From: Candidatus Moraniibacteriota bacterium
GTDB taxonomy: Bacteria; Patescibacteriota; Minisyncoccia; Moranbacterales; GCA-2747515
Reading direction: 5' to 3'
Length of the DNA stretch: 16,536 bases
NCBI GenBank assembly: GCA_029933995.1
Contig: JAOZNB010000018.1
Coordinates: forward strand, 1 to 16,536
The translations under genes and the position numbers were made by a program. The notes under the pieces were generated by a model. The model was not told the DNA's origin. It saw nothing but the letters and a program-made list of their open reading frames with translations, and ran no database searches. Position 1 is the stretch's first letter. Each line of letters begins with the position of its first letter. Positions 1-5,916 of the stretch are shown here, piece after piece.

Positions 1-561
1 GCTATAGAATTAATGAAAGATGAAAAATATAAATTAGCAATAAAGGAGTCTGAATTAGGTGCTGTGTTAGCTGTCGAAAATAGAGAGGTGTTTGAATTTG
101 AGTATAGAATACTGGCAAATTATGCTGTTTGTTTTTTGGGTGAAAGAGAACATGAATTAAGTGTTAAATTTTTAAAAATGTCTCTTGATTTGAATCCTAA
201 TTATGGGTTTGCACAAGACATGTTAACAAAAGCACAAGATGCAGCTCAAGCGGAGGAACTTGAAAGCTTGTATGAGAAAATGGAAGAAAATACAAAATAT
301 ATGTATGATCCACAAGAAGTTCAAAATAAATGGTCAGAGAAAAAAATTCTAGATAAACTTACTTCAATAGGCGTTAGTGTTGACAGGAATGATTTGATGA
401 AAATTTTGAGAGAAGATTTATCAACGAAGAAATATTGGAAAACAAAGTTATTACCTCAACTGAAAAAAATAAGTTATCGGATAATAGATGGGATGAAGAT
501 TTGTTGTGGATGTCTACATATGCGTTATGGAAAAAATATAAAAATGATGATGATTTTTTGA
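1..561 (+). CDS. TPR-like protein fragment, 5' partial and apparently frameshifted into the next CDS
   Basis: The frame is open to the left edge (codons run from base 1), so the gene starts outside the window; an internal ATG lies at 13. Residues around 30-75 have the alternating small/aromatic helix pattern of a tetratricopeptide hairpin (ANYAVCFLGERE then SLDLNPNYGFA). A charged, probably helical region follows. From about base 463 the translation becomes implausible (a Cys/Met-rich tail ending MMMIF), while an overlapping frame becomes protein-like. I therefore think the genuine product continues in the frame of 435-1454 and that the last 30 or so codons here are an artefact of a one-base loss at the A7 run 463-469. 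The joined protein would have a TPR-like N-terminus and a SEC-C zinc motif at its end, a common combination in uncharacterised bacterial proteins. No enzymatic function can be assigned. Confidence 0.6.
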   Translation, partial: AIELMKDEKYKLAIKESELGAVLAVENREVFEFEYRILANYAVCFLGEREHELSVKFLKMSLDLNPNYGFAQDMLTKAQDAAQAEELESLYEKMEENTKYMYDPQEVQNKWSEKKILDKLTSIGVSVDRNDLMKILREDLSTKKYWKTKLLPQLKKISYRIIDGMKICCGCLHMRYGKNIKMMMIF

Positions 562-1454
562 ATGAGCATCTTCTTCATATAATGACAGGTATAACAGAGG
601 AATGTGAAAAAGATGATTTAGATTATAAAAAACTTAAAAATTATTTTGAAGAATTGAAATTTTATTTGGAAAAAGCTCCAGATAAAGTTATAAAAGAAAT
701 TACGGAGTACAATATGGAATTACTTAGTTTCATAAATGCTTTAATTTGGTTGTTTCAGAGTAGTGAATATGTAGATGAAATCTATGAAATAACAAAGAAA
801 ATAGCAAAAAGAACTAATAATGAATTATTTGAACTTTTTGATGTTTTTAAAAAAATTGAAAATGGAGGTGAATGGAAAAATCATTATCATAAAATTGTAA
901 GTAAAAATAAATATTGTATTTTACCACACATATTTATTTTTGATTTTTTGGATTATGAGGGTAAATATGACAAAACTGAAGAAGAAATATTGGTAAATGC
1001 TTTAAATGTTGTAAAATTACGTGAAGAAGATAAACAATGGGATGTTGATTGTTACACTGGAAATGCTGTGTATGATGATTATACAACAGTAATAGATTTT
1101 CTTGAAAATTTATATATTGAAACTAATCAAAAACAAAAAGAGAAAGAACTAGGTGAATTTAGAAAGGAAATAAACTTTAGGGAAAAAGAATTATCTTATT
1201 CACCAAGGAGTGAAAAAATGGAGAAAAAACTAGAAAATATGAGATCAGAAACAGATGATATGCAGAGAGTTGATAAACTACTTGATGATAGTCCGATGAA
1301 AAAATATTATGATTTTTTGAAAAAAACAAAAATAAATTTTGCAACAGAAAAGAAGACAGAGGATATTATTAATATAGTAAATAGAGAAAGAGTTGGTAGA
1401 AATGAACCTTGTCCATGCGGAAGTGGAAAAAAATATAAGAAATGTTGTTTGTAG
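435..1454 (+). CDS. SEC-C motif protein (probably the 3' part of the preceding gene)
   Basis: This frame encodes a mostly helical, Lys/Glu-rich protein of 339 residues. It ends in a textbook SEC-C zinc-binding motif: RVGRNEPCPCGSGKKYKKCC, with cysteines at residues 326, 328, 337 and 338. That motif is known from the SecA C-terminus, where it binds zinc and SecB, and from many proteins of unknown function. The stretch DEDLLWMSTYALWKKY near residues 21-36 resembles a segment found between the repeats and the SEC-C motif in such proteins. The first ATG at 435 lies inside the upstream frame and has no Shine-Dalgarno sequence, and the real N-terminus is probably the TPR-like fragment upstream. Adding one A to the run at 463-469 gives a continuous product across both. 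Coiled-coil-like charge patterns occur around residues 230-275. The role is unknown; protein or metal binding is the safest statement. Confidence 0.75.
   Translation: MENKVITSTEKNKLSDNRWDEDLLWMSTYALWKKYKNDDDFLNEHLLHIMTGITEECEKDDLDYKKLKNYFEELKFYLEKAPDKVIKEITEYNMELLSFINALIWLFQSSEYVDEIYEITKKIAKRTNNELFELFDVFKKIENGGEWKNHYHKIVSKNKYCILPHIFIFDFLDYEGKYDKTEEEILVNALNVVKLREEDKQWDVDCYTGNAVYDDYTTVIDFLENLYIETNQKQKEKELGEFRKEINFREKELSYSPRSEKMEKKLENMRSETDDMQRVDKLLDDSPMKKYYDFLKKTKINFATEKKTEDIINIVNRERVGRNEPCPCGSGKKYKKCCL
463..469 (+). other. A7 homopolymer, probable frameshift site
   Basis: Seven adenines sit where the upstream TPR-like frame should cross into the SEC-C frame. One additional A would join the two frames into an uninterrupted protein ending at 1454 (reading L-K-K-N-K-L-S-D across the junction). 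Homopolymer length error in the assembly, a true mutation, or slippage on A-rich codons would all look the same here. Confidence 0.6.
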
Positions 1455-1579
1455 CTAGTTGTTGATCTGATGGAATGATATTATCGTAATGATGGAGATG
1501 CAATTTGTAAATGACATAGAAATCAGAATGCGTTAAACTATTAAATATAAATATTCAAAATTAGTTTTAGCATAAAATT

Positions 1580-2098
1580 ATGGAATATCAAGGTGGTGAA
1601 TTTGAAGGAGAAGTTTTTGAAAAGGTGGATTTTACAGGTAAATCTTTTAAAAATGCTAGTTTTATAGATTGTACATTTGACAATTGTGATTTGTCTAATG
1701 TTAATTTGGATAATGCTAGAATTCAAGACGCTACTTTTACAAATTGTAAAATATTAGGGTTAAATTTTTTGGAGTGCAATAAACTTTTTATTAGTCTTTC
1801 TTTTGAAGAGTGTTTTATATCTTTATCTAACTTTTCTGATTTAAGTTTAAAAAATACTTCTTTTAGTAATTGTCAGATATTTGAATGTGATTTTGTGAAG
1901 ACAGACTTAACAAGATCTAGTTTTGAAAATTCTGATTTAGAGGGTACGTATTTTGAAAATTGTAATTTAAGTTTTGCATCTTTTAAAAATGCTATAAATT
2001 ATAGTATTAACCCAAATCAAAACATTCTCAAAAAAACAATATTTTCAATTTCTGGGGCAGTAGGGTTGTTAGATGTTTTTGATATAAAAATAGAGTAA
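1580..2098 (+). CDS. Pentapeptide-repeat protein
   Basis: The 172-residue protein is built of pentapeptide repeats of the A(D/N)LxX type. From about residue 16 to 136 every fifth position is Phe or Leu, for example VDFTG, KSFKN, ASFID, CTFDN, CDLSN, VNLDN, and later SSFEN, SDLEG, TYFEN, CNLSF, ASFKN. Such repeats fold as a right-handed quadrilateral beta-helix. The end (INYSINPNQN, then a Phe-rich helix, then LLDVFDIKIE) matches the capping tail of a widespread cytosolic subgroup related to Qnr/MfpA-like proteins. Those two mimic DNA and protect gyrase, but most family members are uncharacterised and no specific target can be inferred here. No signal peptide is visible. There is no Shine-Dalgarno sequence before the ATG at 1580, as for most genes in this window. 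The gene stands alone, 125 bases after the SEC-C gene. Confidence 0.85.
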   Translation: MEYQGGEFEGEVFEKVDFTGKSFKNASFIDCTFDNCDLSNVNLDNARIQDATFTNCKILGLNFLECNKLFISLSFEECFISLSNFSDLSLKNTSFSNCQIFECDFVKTDLTRSSFENSDLEGTYFENCNLSFASFKNAINYSINPNQNILKKTIFSISGAVGLLDVFDIKIE

Positions 2099-2207
2099 TG
2101 TAGATTATAATATACTAGTGAGTTTTTGTATGATATCATGATATATTTTTTGTATTGTGGGGGAGTTGTGATAGTATGAGTAAATGTTAATTAATTAAAA
2201 TATTTTT

Positions 2208-2546
2208 ATGAGTGATGTAAAATTTGTAGATGGACTAATGGTGAAGAAGCCGCATGATAATGCGCCTGATTTCATAAAGGCTAGTTTATCTATCAAGAGG
2301 GAAGAATTGATAAATTGGTTGCAGGGAGAGTCTGGTGAGTGGATAAACATAGATGTAAAAGAATCAAAAAAAGGAAGTTGGTATGCTCAGGTGAATGATT
2401 GGCAAGCCGGAGGTCAAGGTGGTGGACAGCAAGAACAATCAGCTACTCCTCAGCAATCTAAGCCAACAACAGAAGATTCTGGACCAAGTGAGCCGTTTTC
2501 AGGGGATGATGATTTTGATATTGATTTGAAAGATGTGCCGTTTTAG
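2208..2546 (+). CDS. Small protein with an SSB-like acidic C-terminal tip
   Basis: The 112-residue protein has three visible parts. Residues 1-66 form a compact domain (NAPDFIKASLSIKREELINW, then a segment rich in beta-forming residues ending WYAQVNDW). Residues 67-98 are a low-complexity linker rich in Gly, Gln, Ser, Thr and Pro. The end, GDDDFDIDLKDVPF, is acidic and finishes in Val-Pro-Phe. This layout and tip closely resemble bacterial single-stranded DNA-binding protein, whose C-terminus (DFDDDIPF in E. coli) recruits repair and replication proteins. The N-terminal part is shorter than the usual SSB OB fold (about 110 residues) and I cannot recognise it as one. A DNA-associated role using the same docking surface is inference. 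No Shine-Dalgarno sequence precedes the ATG; a rho-independent terminator follows 21 bases after the stop. Confidence 0.75.
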   Translation: MSDVKFVDGLMVKKPHDNAPDFIKASLSIKREELINWLQGESGEWINIDVKESKKGSWYAQVNDWQAGGQGGGQQEQSATPQQSKPTTEDSGPSEPFSGDDDFDIDLKDVPF

Positions 2547-2567
2547 GGAATCTTACTTTAGTTTTAG

Positions 2568-2598
2568 CCCTCTTTGCTACAGGTAGAGAGGGTTTTTT
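2568..2598 (+). terminator. Rho-independent terminator after the SSB-tail gene
   Basis: The stem CCCTCT (2568-2573) pairs with AGAGGG (2587-2592) around a 13-base loop and is followed directly by six T, with a further T run beyond. Confidence 0.8.
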
Positions 2599-2603
2599 GT
2601 TTT

Positions 2604-2623
2604 TTTGTGGGTTAAGTTAATAT
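2604..2623 (+). repeat. Upstream box of the duplicated promoter module, copy 1
   Basis: Twenty bases (tttgtgggttaagttaatat) are identical to 3834-3853. Both lie just after a terminator and upstream of a matching promoter. The core contains TTAA-g-TTAA. It could be a regulator site or simply part of a duplicated intergenic region. Confidence 0.7.
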
Positions 2624-2672
2624 CTTTTGAAATGACAAATTGGTGAAGAGTTAGTGACTGATATTTTTTAGG

Positions 2673-2701
2673 TTGACATAATGAATGTTTCGTGATAGAC
2701 T
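2673..2701 (+). promoter_or_regulatory. Sigma-70-type promoter for the receiver gene
   Basis: TTGACA (2673-2678, a perfect -35 match) is followed after 17 bases by TAGACT (2696-2701, a 4/6 match to TATAAT). The promoter lies about 90 bases before the ATG at 2793 and is conserved in sequence and spacing upstream of 4065, which supports it as functional. Confidence 0.65.
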
Positions 2702-2792
2702 AATGAGTTAGTTTTTTAACAATGCAACGTTGTATAGTTTTTAGGAAATTTTTATAATTATTTTTTACAAAAAAATACAGGAAGGAGATGAC

Positions 2793-3740
2793 ATGAAATA
2801 TGAACAAATTGTAGTAAAAAATAGTGATGCTTTTGGCATGTGTGATGTGTTTAAATTAGCACATGATTTAGCAAAAATTCTTGATAATAGTGATTTTCAG
2901 ATTGGAGAGTCAAGTACGTGGGATTATAGCACTGTAGGATTTGTGGAATTGAGGGAGAAGGCGTTTAATAAATTTTGTGCTACATGTTTGGCTGTAGGTG
3001 TAGACTTGCCTCCTATTGAAGAAATTTTTTACAAAGTACCAATTTTCAATAGAAGACAAAGTTATGTTGATGAAGCCGTTGTAATGGAGCAAAGACATGT
3101 GCGAGAGCATGTGCGCAATCAGTTATCTGGAAAGCGTTCAAAAAATGCAAAGTTGTGTCGTGCGCTGCAATCAGTTATGGATATTTTTCCTGAGCCTGGT
3201 TATGGTAGATTTGATGAAAAGAAGATGTCTTCTATGATAAATTTTTTCCTTGCAAAGGAGGGTTGTGAAGTTATTCGTCCAGACTATGCAAATATCAGGA
3301 TAAATACATCTATGATGAATGAACCAAAAATACATGCAAAAATTCTTATTGTTGATGATGATAAGGCTGTTGCATTAAAAACAGCTACAGCAATAGCTGG
3401 TTGGCAAAATGTAGATATTGCTTTTTATTTTTATGAGTGTAAGAGTAGTTTTGGAGATCTGAAGGGTGATCAAAAAGAGAAAGCTCTTTCTATAACCGCA
3501 CAAGAAGTTCTTGATACGCAATCGCAGATTGTCTTGATGGATCAAGGCCTTGGGGATATAAAGGGCTCTGACTTAATTAAAAAAATGAGAGATATGAGAG
3601 ATATATCTAAAGATACCCCTGTATTTATTGGTAATACAGGAGGTAGTGATTCTGAGCTTGTTGCAGTTGGTACACTCACAAACTGCAATAAGGGAGCTAG
3701 TTTTGTTGGTATGAATCATGCAATGAGCCTGTTGAAATAA
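2793..3740 (+). CDS. Atypical receiver-domain (response-regulator-like) protein
   Basis: Residues 182-315 look like a two-component receiver domain. KILIVDDD (residues 183-190) supplies the acidic pocket, IVLMDQGLGD (246-255) places the likely phospho-acceptor Asp at 250, IGNTGG (279-284) gives the conserved Thr at 282, and NKGAS (299-303) gives the Lys at 300. All the core receiver residues are therefore present, although the spacing between the first strand and Asp250 is longer than normal (about 60 residues). Residues 1-180 form an N-terminal region that I do not recognise and that contains no HTH or kinase motif. No output DNA-binding domain is visible, so it may act by protein contact. 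Translation starts at a strong Shine-Dalgarno site (AAGGAG, 2782-2787, five bases before ATG). Its promoter resembles that of the next transcription unit. No histidine kinase is seen in this window. Confidence 0.8.
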   Translation: MKYEQIVVKNSDAFGMCDVFKLAHDLAKILDNSDFQIGESSTWDYSTVGFVELREKAFNKFCATCLAVGVDLPPIEEIFYKVPIFNRRQSYVDEAVVMEQRHVREHVRNQLSGKRSKNAKLCRALQSVMDIFPEPGYGRFDEKKMSSMINFFLAKEGCEVIRPDYANIRINTSMMNEPKIHAKILIVDDDKAVALKTATAIAGWQNVDIAFYFYECKSSFGDLKGDQKEKALSITAQEVLDTQSQIVLMDQGLGDIKGSDLIKKMRDMRDISKDTPVFIGNTGGSDSELVAVGTLTNCNKGASFVGMNHAMSLLK

Positions 3741-3781
3741 TACAATAGATTCAAGATTAATGCAGACACTTGTCTGTAATT

Positions 3782-3819
3782 AAAAAACACTTCTTACCAA
3801 AAGGTAAGTGGTGTTTTTT
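3782..3819. terminator. Bidirectional rho-independent terminator
   Basis: CTTACC (3793-3798) pairs with GGTAAG (3803-3808) around AAAA. After one mismatch the stem continues through CAC/GTG pairs into flanking A6 (3782-3787) and T6 (3814-3819). It ends the receiver transcript and could work on either strand. Confidence 0.85.
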
Positions 3820-3833
3820 ATATTGATTTGAAA

Positions 3834-3853
3834 TTTGTGGGTTAAGTTAATAT
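3834..3853 (+). repeat. Upstream box of the duplicated promoter module, copy 2
   Basis: Identical over 20 bases to 2604-2623. In this copy the box and the promoter are pushed further apart by the palindromic element at 3860-3930. Confidence 0.7.
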
Positions 3854-3859
3854 TTTTTT

Positions 3860-3930
3860 GTAGGGACAGGTCTTGTGCCTGTCCCTACGGGAAATAAGCA
3901 CCTGCTTGCCGGCAAAGGCAGGTTTTCGGA
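3860..3930. repeat. Composite palindromic intergenic repeat, copy A
   Basis: It starts with a perfect 11-base inverted repeat, GTAGGGACAGG (3860-3870) and CCTGTCCCTAC (3878-3888). A spacer gaaataagca leads to a second palindrome, CCTGC-TTGCCGGCAA-AGGCAGG (3901-3922). A shortened second copy lies at 5406-5466 in the same order. The GC-rich sequence contrasts with its AT-rich surroundings, which is typical of dispersed intergenic repeats. Confidence 0.8.
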
Positions 3931-3942
3931 CAAGCTAATGGA

Positions 3943-3971
3943 TTGACGTAGTGAATATTTTGTGATACAGT
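3943..3971 (+). promoter_or_regulatory. Sigma-70-type promoter for the 4065-5215 operon
   Basis: TTGACG (3943-3948), then 17 bases, then TACAGT (3966-3971). Aligned with 2673-2701, the spacer and downstream bases are largely the same (tgaat.ttt.gtgata, then gttttttaa in both), so this is a diverged duplicate of that promoter. Confidence 0.6.
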
Positions 3972-4064
3972 TATAAATCAGTTTTTTAAAAATAGGAAAT
4001 AAAAATGATAACTTTTTTGTAGGAAAGGGGTTATTTTCAATTAATTGTCATTGGAGGATATATC

Positions 4065-4619
4065 ATGACAACTTATAAACAGTTTCCATGTGTTTCTTTT
4101 GGAGAAGAGAGTCAAGTACTTGCACATAGAGCTTTGGCTGTAGCAAATACTATTTTTGATATTGCATTGCATAGTGGGATGTTGGAAGTTCCTGAACGTC
4201 GTGCTTGTGCTTTGGCACTTCGTTGGGCAGGTTCACTGACGCCACTTATTGTGGCTAAAGTTGGTTATACCTTTCCAGATAGTCAATTTCGCATGGATTG
4301 CTTTACTTTGGCGCCTGAAAAACTTGAGCGAGCTATGAATTGTGGAGATTTCAGTTCATATAAAACACGTGATGGGGTAACGAGGTGGGGCGGGGGAATT
4401 GTCTTAAAACTCAAAGATGTTTTATTTCGATGGGGCATTGCCATCTCAGGCTTAAGAGAACACGAAGATGAGGCAATTGCTGTAATTACAGCAATGTATA
4501 CATTTAGTATCCCATTTTCCTCAGAAATTATTGCTGAGATTTTGGAAATCAGTAATAACTTTGAATATACACAAAAAATATTAAATAGGGCCATTGATGT
4601 GATTGGTGAACCCTGCTAA
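4065..4619 (+). CDS. GlcG/HbpS-like protein (possible heme-degrading/heme-binding family)
   Basis: The 184-residue protein has no signal peptide and is predicted cytosolic. Its second half, RWGGGIVLKLKDVLFRWGIAISGLREHEDEAIA (residues 107-139), follows the hallmark of the GlcG/HbpS family: a GGG turn, two beta strands, the G-I-S-G turn and then a helix starting with E-D-E. The N-terminal helix with ALAVANTIFDIALHSG (23-38) and FRMDCF (75-80) also fit the pattern of that fold. HbpS of Streptomyces binds heme and partners a two-component system; other members are uncharacterised. Heme binding here is not demonstrated by sequence. The gene has a strong Shine-Dalgarno site (GGAGG, 4053-4057, seven bases before ATG), is the first of a two-gene operon, and shares its promoter type with the receiver gene upstream. 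The C-terminal 35 residues are an extra helical extension. Confidence 0.55.
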   Translation: MTTYKQFPCVSFGEESQVLAHRALAVANTIFDIALHSGMLEVPERRACALALRWAGSLTPLIVAKVGYTFPDSQFRMDCFTLAPEKLERAMNCGDFSSYKTRDGVTRWGGGIVLKLKDVLFRWGIAISGLREHEDEAIAVITAMYTFSIPFSSEIIAEILEISNNFEYTQKILNRAIDVIGEPC

Positions 4620-4633
4620 CAGGAGGAGAAAAA

Positions 4634-5215
4634 ATGCCGGTAACTAGAGTAATTGGATTTGAGGCTGAGGATAAGATTTGTTTGGAATTGATTGGTGAGC
4701 TGAAAAAGAGAATTGCATCAATTGATGAATTACATGTTACAGAAAAGCAAGTATCACCCTTTATAGAGCGTGAAGCAGTACAAGCTGTCAAAGGTGAAGA
4801 GGTTGTTGTTTATATTGATGGACTCTTTGAAAAAGCAGAGAGAACACCGGAAGTTTGTAAACAATTAACTGACAAAATATATTGGACAGTTTTATTTATT
4901 GTAAAGAAGTATAAAATGACAAATGTTAAATTTATAGAAGTCATTAATTATACGATTAATCCGGAAAAAGTTGGCTATTCCAGCGGAAATCCGTTTGAAT
5001 GGACTGAGGATGAGGTAGTGGATGCATTTAATGTATTTCAAAATTCATCAAATATCAGTGCGGATGATGCTGAGAAAAAGCTTCGTACTTTTCTCAAAAC
5101 ATTAGAAAATAATTCCTTTGGAAAAAAAGGGATTGCTGCTGCTGTGCAATATTGTGTACCATCACATTGTGCAAATCGTATGTTTGACGCTATCATTTCA
5201 GAATTAGAAGGATAG
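4634..5215 (+). CDS. Hypothetical protein, operon partner of the HbpS-like gene
   Basis: The 193-residue protein starts 14 bases after the stop of its neighbour, with a very strong Shine-Dalgarno site (AGGAGG, 4621-4626). It is almost certainly cotranscribed and ends at its own terminator. I do not recognise the family with confidence. Residues 56-105 (EEVVVYIDGLFEKAERTPEV, then a helix, then NVKFIEVINY) have the strand-helix-strand pattern and R-T-P-E turn seen in the 4-oxalocrotonate tautomerase fold, and the protein begins M-P-V. However, in tautomerases the catalytic Pro1 lies directly before the first strand of that unit, and here the unit is displaced by about 55 residues, so the resemblance is weak. 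Residues 125-193 are helical, with two cysteines close together (174 and 179). No signal peptide or membrane segment is visible. Confidence 0.75.
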   Translation: MPVTRVIGFEAEDKICLELIGELKKRIASIDELHVTEKQVSPFIEREAVQAVKGEEVVVYIDGLFEKAERTPEVCKQLTDKIYWTVLFIVKKYKMTNVKFIEVINYTINPEKVGYSSGNPFEWTEDEVVDAFNVFQNSSNISADDAEKKLRTFLKTLENNSFGKKGIAAAVQYCVPSHCANRMFDAIISELEG

Positions 5216-5227
5216 TTTAGTGGGCTG

Positions 5228-5265
5228 AGCCACAGATTTATATTTATAAATCTGTGGCTTTTTTT
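5228..5265 (+). terminator. Strong rho-independent terminator
   Basis: AGCCACAGATTTATA (5228-5242) is perfectly complementary to 5245-5259, giving a stem of up to 15 pairs, followed by a T run to 5265. It closes the 4065-5215 operon. Confidence 0.9.
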
Positions 5266-5405
5266 GTTACCCTCAAAAACCACCAGCGTAGAAGGGTGAG
5301 TGCGTTTAAAGCGTAGTAAGTATATAATTTTTCTATAATATTAAAAAGTTTCTAAAGCATGTAAGTATAAGATTCCGGATAATGTTATTTCTATTTTGAT
5401 GTTTT

Positions 5406-5466
5406 GGACAGGCACTGTCCCTACGAGAAATAAACACCTGCCTGCCGGCAGAGGCAGGTTTCTGGA
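5406..5466. repeat. Composite palindromic intergenic repeat, copy B
   Basis: It matches 3864-3930: ggacagg, a shortened loop, ctgtccctacg, gaaataa.cacctgc, tgccggca, and aggcaggttt in the same order, ending tgga where copy A has cgga. The first hairpin is shorter than in copy A (GGACAG/CTGTCC). The second is cleaner: ACCTGCCTGCCGGCAGAGGCAGGT with one bulge. Confidence 0.8.
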
Positions 5467-5553
5467 ATGATACTTAAAAAATATCTAAAGATTGTAAAAA
5501 AAATACAGGAAAGGATTTTAAGAAAAAAATAATAAAATATTAGATAATCAACA

Positions 5554-5576
5554 ACCCTGGGCCAAGGCCACAGGGT
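5554..5576. repeat. Hairpin-forming palindrome
   Basis: ACCCTG (5554-5559) pairs with CAGGGT (5571-5576), with an inner GGCC-aa-GGCC. No T run follows, so it is not a typical terminator. Confidence 0.5.
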
Positions 5577-5712
5577 ATGACTTTAGTACACAGGGTTTCT
5601 GATAGCATAATTTACTATACTAGTTTTTATAATCCCGTGTTCCCCATATCTTGCAAACCTACGGTTTTCAAACTTCCCCTCACTTTAGAATGTTCCGTAT
5701 ATTAATTGCTGA

Positions 5713-5732
5713 CCCCGAGTCGAGACTCGGGG
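5713..5732. repeat. Perfect GC-rich palindrome
   Basis: CCCCGAGTC-ga-GACTCGGGG: nine perfect pairs around two bases. No T run follows. Only one copy is seen in this window. Confidence 0.7.
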
Positions 5733-5762
5733 AATTGTTGGATTAAACTAATATAAAAATTT

Positions 5763-5850
5763 TGTCATTCCTGCGAAGGCAGGAATCTTTTTGTGAATAT
5801 AGCAAAAATTAGTATCTTGTAGAAAGATACCTGCTTTCGCAGGTATGACA
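5763..5850. repeat. MITE-like intergenic element, copy 1
   Basis: It begins TGTCATTCCTGCGAAGGCAG, which forms a hairpin (attcctgc/gcaggaat), and ends with a second hairpin ATACCTGC-tttc-GCAGGTAT running into TGACA. The outer ends are inverted (TGTCAT.CC/GG.ATGACA type). The same arrangement recurs at 14512-14593 with an identical first hairpin. No transposase is present, so this is a non-autonomous or REP-like element. Confidence 0.75.
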
Positions 5851-5916
5851 CGGTTAATAAATGACATAAAAATAAAAGTGAGTTACACTAGAATTATAAG
5901 TTTTAAAATATATTTT

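Larger units (their letters stand above)
5266..5762. other. Gene-free, repeat-rich intergenic region
   Basis: About 500 bases without a credible coding frame. It holds a second copy of the composite palindrome (5406-5466), the hairpin ACCCTG...CAGGGT (5554-5576) and a GC-rich perfect palindrome (5713-5732). Between them the sequence is AT-rich with nothing recognisable. The region appears to be a landing or accumulation site for unrelated short repeats. Confidence 0.7.

Noticed and set aside
435..480. Programmed -1 frameshifting at the A7 run
   Set aside because: The zero-frame codons are G-AAA-AAA rather than A-AAA-AAA, and I see no obvious downstream stimulator hairpin; a simple indel explains it better.
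4634..5215. Naming the operon partner a tautomerase
   Set aside because: The similarity is limited to one strand-helix-strand with RTPE, and the N-terminal proline is not next to that unit; left as hypothetical.
5406..5850. CRISPR array
   Set aside because: The repeats are palindromic and of different families, with no regular unit-spacer periodicity and no cas genes.
5845..5916. Upstream in-frame start for the S51 peptidase
   Set aside because: This ATG lies in the tail of the repeat element at 5763-5850, and the 24 extra residues have no family counterpart; homology starts at 5917.
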